A stretch of DNA of 64,000 bases. Origin: Toxotes chatareus (taxonomy: Eukaryota > Chordata > Actinopteri > Toxotidae). Position numbers and translations under genes: made by a program. Below are positions 59,737 through 64,000 of this stretch, piece by piece (the stretch's first letter is position 1; every line of letters starts with the position of its first letter). The stretch is from contig CM028901.1 in the NCBI GenBank assembly GCA_016801885.1, positions 15,449,095 through 15,513,094 of the forward strand, written 5' to 3'. Under the pieces are notes generated by a model. That model saw only the letters and a list, made by a program, of their open reading frames with translations, made no database searches and had not been told where the DNA came from.

Positions 59737-61268
59737 GTACAGTGTGTCTGTCTGCTGTTACCCCCAAACTCAAACCATCACACCTATAAGCTGCTGAGGA
59801 TGTGGCACACATTCTTATACTATTTGCCACGGAGCAGATGAGAGGTTCCTCTAGAAAGGTTTTTTTTCCCGATTTGAGTATTTGAACCTCTTGAGGCATG
59901 TCTCCACACTCACCCCTGTCCTGGCCCATGGCTGACTGGTTCATGGAAGAGTGCATGATGCTGTCTGACTGGACGCTGGGTGGCCGGGGAGGCATCTGGT
60001 TACCTGCAGGACAGCAACAACACAGGGACTCAGGAACATGAAAATACTTTGAATTTACTAAGGGAACGTTGGAAATCTCATTGCCAAGGTCTTTGCTCGT
60101 CCTTAAACTTTGAATTGCTGACCATGAGATGACAACAAACTAAAGCAAATCAACACTATGACAGTGTCACAGTTACAATGCTCTCCACAGTCAGTCTCCA
60201 TGAGTGGTTGGTGCCACTGTAACTTCTGTTTCTCTGCCATCTGGATGGTTTACAAGCATCATGTAAGGAGAAACTTAATGTTCCCATCTGGCAAGCCGCT
60301 TCATGAATTACAAATATGATCCACTGTATTCGTGAGTGAGCAGTTTCTGAATTAAAACTCTAAATCTGTCTCCTGTTTTGTTTACTGGATGTTTCACGCA
60401 GCATCCGACTCCATATACTGAAGGTGACACTTCTATGAAAAATGTATTTAAATTATTGTGGCCGGTTAAGTATTTTTAGTAAGTATATATTTTTTTAACG
60501 CTCCGGCAGCCTTTGGCAGGTGAGTCAAAATGACTGCATTCAGTTATTTCATACTGCATAATATTAGTTGCTTTTGGTTATTGTCCTGTAAATATTTAGC
60601 ATTTGTTCTTTGTCAGCAGGTTTGCGTCCTGTCATTTGGCACACCCGAGTAACGCTACAGGGTGTTTTCAGACCCATTGCTCTTAGTTCTTGTGTATGTT
60701 CATGAGGGTTACACTTTTTTCTCTGCCATAAAGTTTTAACTTGTCTAATTACAGCAAAAAATCATTTTGTGTTTGCATGAATATATAAGACTGTTGTTCC
60801 CTCATGTAGGTTATATTGCCTTCCAGAGATTTAAGGCCTTAAATAAATAAACAACTTTGAAGCAAAATTCTCAACAGTTTTTTTGTGAGTGAACATAACA
60901 CATAAAAATGTAAAAGTATAATATTAGATTTGGCAGAAGAAAAAGTGGTTTAGATGTGTCATTACGTGAGCAGAAGGAAGACCAACAACAGAACTGTGTT
61001 CTTACTATTTTACTTATAGTGCTTTACCTGGCACAGCAGCAGGGGACAGAGGGCCGGTGCGGGAGGGGGTGACGCTGGCGGGGGAGCCCACAGGTGATGG
61101 CGAGGGCCCGCGTATGCCTGGCAAGTGGGGCGAGGTGTGCGGAGAGAAGGGCGACTGGGCAGGGTTGCTTTGCTCGCCCTGACTGCTTGAGACCCCCGAA
61201 GTGCTGACGCCCGGACTCAGGGCCCCCTCTGTACCGGTGGGTAGGTCGTCGATGGAGCCCGACAGATC
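49829..61268 (-). CDS. arid1a: AT-rich interactive domain protein 1A (BAF250a), 3' sixteen coding exons; 5' end outside window
   Basis: Large subunit of the nuclear SWI/SNF (BAF) chromatin-remodelling complex. Exons in gene order: 61268-61028, 60003-59914, 59524-59354, 58800-58500, 57860-57709, 57572-57475, 57381-57172, 57045-56841, 54902-54770, 54413-54238, 54145-54016, 53833-53714, 53528-53432, 53202-52383, 51999-51869, 51751-49829. Phases join to 1666 codons ending in TGA. The first exon reads DLSGSIDDLPTGTEGALSPG, as in human. The ARID DNA-binding domain spans the exons at 57381-57172 and 57045-56841 (NEKITRLYELGPEPERKMWV to [20 protein letters not shown]). The last two exons encode the C-terminal BAF250 domain, ending [20 protein letters not shown]. 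The C-terminus matches ARID1A rather than ARID1B ([13 protein letters not shown]). The last exon has a longer acidic linker (PEAEDMDTDEEDEEDEEVEE) than I recall in human. Start codon and N-terminal exons lie beyond 64000. Confidence 0.98.
55425..55458. repeat. (GT)n microsatellite
   Basis: About sixteen uninterrupted GT units. Confidence 0.9.
55826..55861. repeat. (CA)n microsatellite
   Basis: About seventeen uninterrupted AC units. Confidence 0.9.
59680..59733. repeat. Long (CA)n microsatellite
   Basis: About twenty-six uninterrupted AC units, the longest dinucleotide array in the window, in an arid1a intron between exons 60003-59914 and 59524-59354. Confidence 0.95.
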
Positions 61269-64000
61269 CTGGAATAAGGAGAGCAAGATGGGTTAAAGAT
61301 TGGGGGAGGGGGGGGTTGTAAGAGAAATGAAGTTAATCTAATTTTTTTGTCTCATTTCGGGTGTCCATCTGTGGACTCTGCTTCTAAATAGTGATGCATC
61401 AGTTTCAAAAAAAGAAAATGTCAGGGGCATTATTTGATTTTCTATGTATCTGAAAAAGTTCACTGAACAACAGATTGGATAGTCAAACATTCTGATAAGT
61501 ATAAAAACTGAGGTTTGAGCTCTGAATATTAAAAGTCCATTTCTTTTTCTTCTCTGGTTAAACCATGAAATACGGCATGATATACAACTTTATGGCTTTT
61601 TTATGGCTTATGTGTTATTTTAACACGGAATTCATTCACTTCAAATCAACTTATGGCAACACTGACTCACCATTTCAACAGTTTGTAATACAACTTGACA
61701 ATGTGATGGGAATAGGTTTATAAGAAACAACGTTTATAAGTCAAAAAACCATCAATCAAACCAACTAATCCTCTGCAACCCTTTGGAGAAGCTGCAACTA
61801 TGATGGAGAGTGGGAAAATAATTGGAAAAACCGATACACGATATCAAAGGCAAATCAGTCTCCCTGTGTGCGTCAGTGTGTCGGTGTGTGTAAGCGGGGA
61901 TGTAAATAAAGCCCAGTTTGGCTCAGCCTCTAAAATGTGAAAAGCTGGAGAAGACAGCCACTGCATTTGGAGAAATGTGAATCACATTCAGGAGAAATAA
62001 GTATCGTATTCAGGCTTTTTCCTGCACATACTTGTAAGAGGAGGGTGAGAGCATTTTATTTCAGAATCATATCAAAGTCAAGTGAAGTCAAATCAATTGA
62101 GTGGAAATCCAAATGGTCACTGATGCGTTACAGCAATCTTTGCCTTCGCCGGGGTGTGTCTGTTATTCTCTCATATACAAGCCTGCCACCCTATTATAGT
62201 GCAAGCACATATTCAGGCACAATGACTTCTTTTTCCACCTTTTTAAAAATACTCCACATCACTCCCATAATGCTGAAAATGATCCATCTTGGCAAGGAGA
62301 ACTCTGTTTGTGTGGCTTGCAAAGAGAAAGAGGGGAGGGAGAAAAAAAAAATATTTGAAGCGAGTCATCCTGGGAGGCAGTTGAAATAATTGGTGCTGGG
62401 CACAGGCTCTGGTGCCATGTGGTGTTGTTATTGAGGCGCGCTGGCTGTGACACAAAGACAGCCAGGCAGGCAGGAAGGTAGGAAGGCAGCCGGCGATGAT
62501 TATGTTTGTGGGAAGGTGAATGTTTACACACTGGCCACTCACGTGGAGCCCATGTGCTTGCTCAGAAATGCAAGCTCATCTGCCAGTCACATCGGAGGAG
62601 GGAAAAAAAATGGGAGGGAGGGAGGAGGAGGGAAAAAAAAAAGCACTCACTGGAAGGTGGCCAACTATTCCCATAGAAATCTCACACTCGCAGGCTGGCT
62701 GCAGCCCCGAAGCCGGCGGTTTTGCACTTGAAACAGCGCCCGTTGCTATTTTTGGGACGTGACCTGATGGAGGAACCCCAGAGGGAGTGACAGGAGGAGA
62801 ACGCTGATTCAGAACCCCCCCCCCCCAAACACACACACACACACACACACCCCCACCCTGTTTCCCTCTGCCCTCCCTACATCTCTTCCTCTTTCTCTCA
62901 CTTCAGTGACTGCACAAACCCAGGTCTTGTGTCTGACTGACACAGGAGATGTGGCAGCTATGAAAACCCAGCAGGAAGGCTTTGTATACCAGTGTCACAC
63001 TTTAACATGTTTCATTGGCTGATTAATGCTCACAAATATAAAAACAGGTCAGAACGAGGCAAAGCCATGCTGTGTGAACGAGACAGAGAGGTGAGATCTT
63101 AACGCTCTGGAGTGGAGAGCAGAGATCAAACAGCATGACATTCCTTGCTTAAACAACCATGGCGGGTTCCTTTTTCCAGCAGCCAGCATTGTCAGCTGAC
63201 CTACATCTCCCCCTCTTCCCAACCAGCACCACCCCACCTCCACTCAGACATCACAAGACCGGTCATCTGACAGAGGGCTCGGTCTGAAGGCCCTGGGCCC
63301 CGCTGCTATGATGGCCATCTCTGCAGCTGCCCCAAAGCTTTGGAGTCACAGCACACAAAGTGGTGTCCCGGGCCACAATGAACACCCTCCTACAGCAACC
63401 CCTCTTTGACCCAGACCACAGAGCAAAAAGGTCAGGGGTCAATTCCTGGAGTTACGCCCAAAAGTCACATCTCAGCAAGGGGTCACTGTGGACGGCTGCA
63501 CAAGACATACACGCTTCAGTCATGAGACAGAAACAGGAGCCAAAAAAAATCATAAAAAAGGAGAATGCATCCTGATTTTTTAAAAAAAAAGCCTTTTAAA
63601 AGTGGGATTTGGGGTACTCCAGGGGGCCCTCAGGGGCCTTTAAGCAGAATGAGGATGAGTTAAGTAAAAATCGAGCAAATTAGAGAAGCAATGAGACTCC
63701 ACTCACTATTACCAGTGCCAAGAACAACCAACTTCTCTGAGAAAAACTCGAACGGATGGCTCTATGAATTCAATTTCACCACCAGACATTAAATAATCAG
63801 ATTATATATTACTGACTCATTTATCTACTATCCATCATGCTAAAGTAGGAACTTTGACGTCGTGAGACGAGCGCTTGGCCTCAGCCTGCTGCTGATGTTG
63901 CAGTGCATTGTGCAACCGGTCAGATTCTGTGACCTGTAGTGGTGCAACAACCATTTCACTTTCAGGCAACGCTAAGTGCATCATGCACGCAGAAAAAGGG
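61269..64000 (-). other. Upstream arid1a intron (partial)
   Basis: No arid1a-like exon was found here; the next upstream coding exons must lie past 64000. Contains a C-run plus (CA)n at 62815-62855 and G-rich/A-rich simple sequence near 62600-62645. Confidence 0.6.

Noticed and set aside
62576..62848. Minus-strand frame NQRSPPVTPSGVPPSGHV considered as an upstream arid1a exon
   Set aside because: Pro/Ser-rich like ARID1A, but it does not match the exon expected before DLSGSIDD and no phase-correct donor was seen.
1..64000. Search by eye for CRISPR arrays, operons, tRNA and rRNA genes
   Set aside because: None seen; the tandem arrays present are microsatellites or the kinase coding repeat, and the genome type is vertebrate.

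Overview
The window reads as teleost fish nuclear DNA. Its genes are split by GT-AG introns, the coding exons match vertebrate families, introns and spacers are AT-rich with many CA/GT microsatellites, and several typical fish repeats are present (hAT, Tc1/mariner, MITEs, short retroposon-like fragments). Nothing bacterial or viral is apparent. No tRNA, rRNA or CRISPR array was recognised.

Layout. (1) 1-6.2 kb, minus strand: paqr7, a seven-transmembrane membrane progestin receptor with its whole coding region in one exon, a probable long 3' UTR and a possible upstream non-coding exon. (2) 12.8-15.6 kb, plus strand: tmem222 (DUF778 family) in six exons, followed by a probable 3.5-kb 3' UTR. 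(3) 20.3-21.7 kb, plus strand: a two-exon leucine-rich-repeat membrane protein of the TPBG/5T4/WAIF1 family. (4) 21.7-31 kb: a 9-kb gene-poor stretch. (5) 31.1-32.7 kb, plus strand: a three-exon gene for a secreted Ser/Gln-rich protein that I do not recognise. (6) 36-40.1 kb, plus strand: a short HIPK-like kinase gene whose last exon runs into a 162-bp coding tandem repeat interrupted by a stop and a frameshift. (7) 40.1-48.3 kb: repeat-rich spacer holding a Tc1/mariner relic, an 862-bp hAT element with an 8-bp target duplication, and unrecognised minus-strand reading frames. (8) 48.3-64 kb, minus strand: arid1a, the SWI/SNF (BAF) subunit. Sixteen coding exons including the ARID domain and C-terminal domain lie inside; the 5' exons lie beyond position 64000.

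The genes are independent and do not form a pathway. paqr7, tmem222 and arid1a share human 1p36.11 from memory, so the window is a piece of that ancient linkage group. The paralogues ARID1B, PAQR8 and TPBG all lie on human chromosome 6, which suggests that the TPBG-like gene here could be a whole-genome-duplication paralogue kept beside arid1a/paqr7.

The least ordinary items are the HIPK-like kinase (atypical activation loop, unstable repeat tail, microsatellite starting inside a splice donor) and the orphan secreted protein. I saw no clearly new multi-gene system. Exon borders were set by eye from splice consensus and reading phase, not by transcript data.
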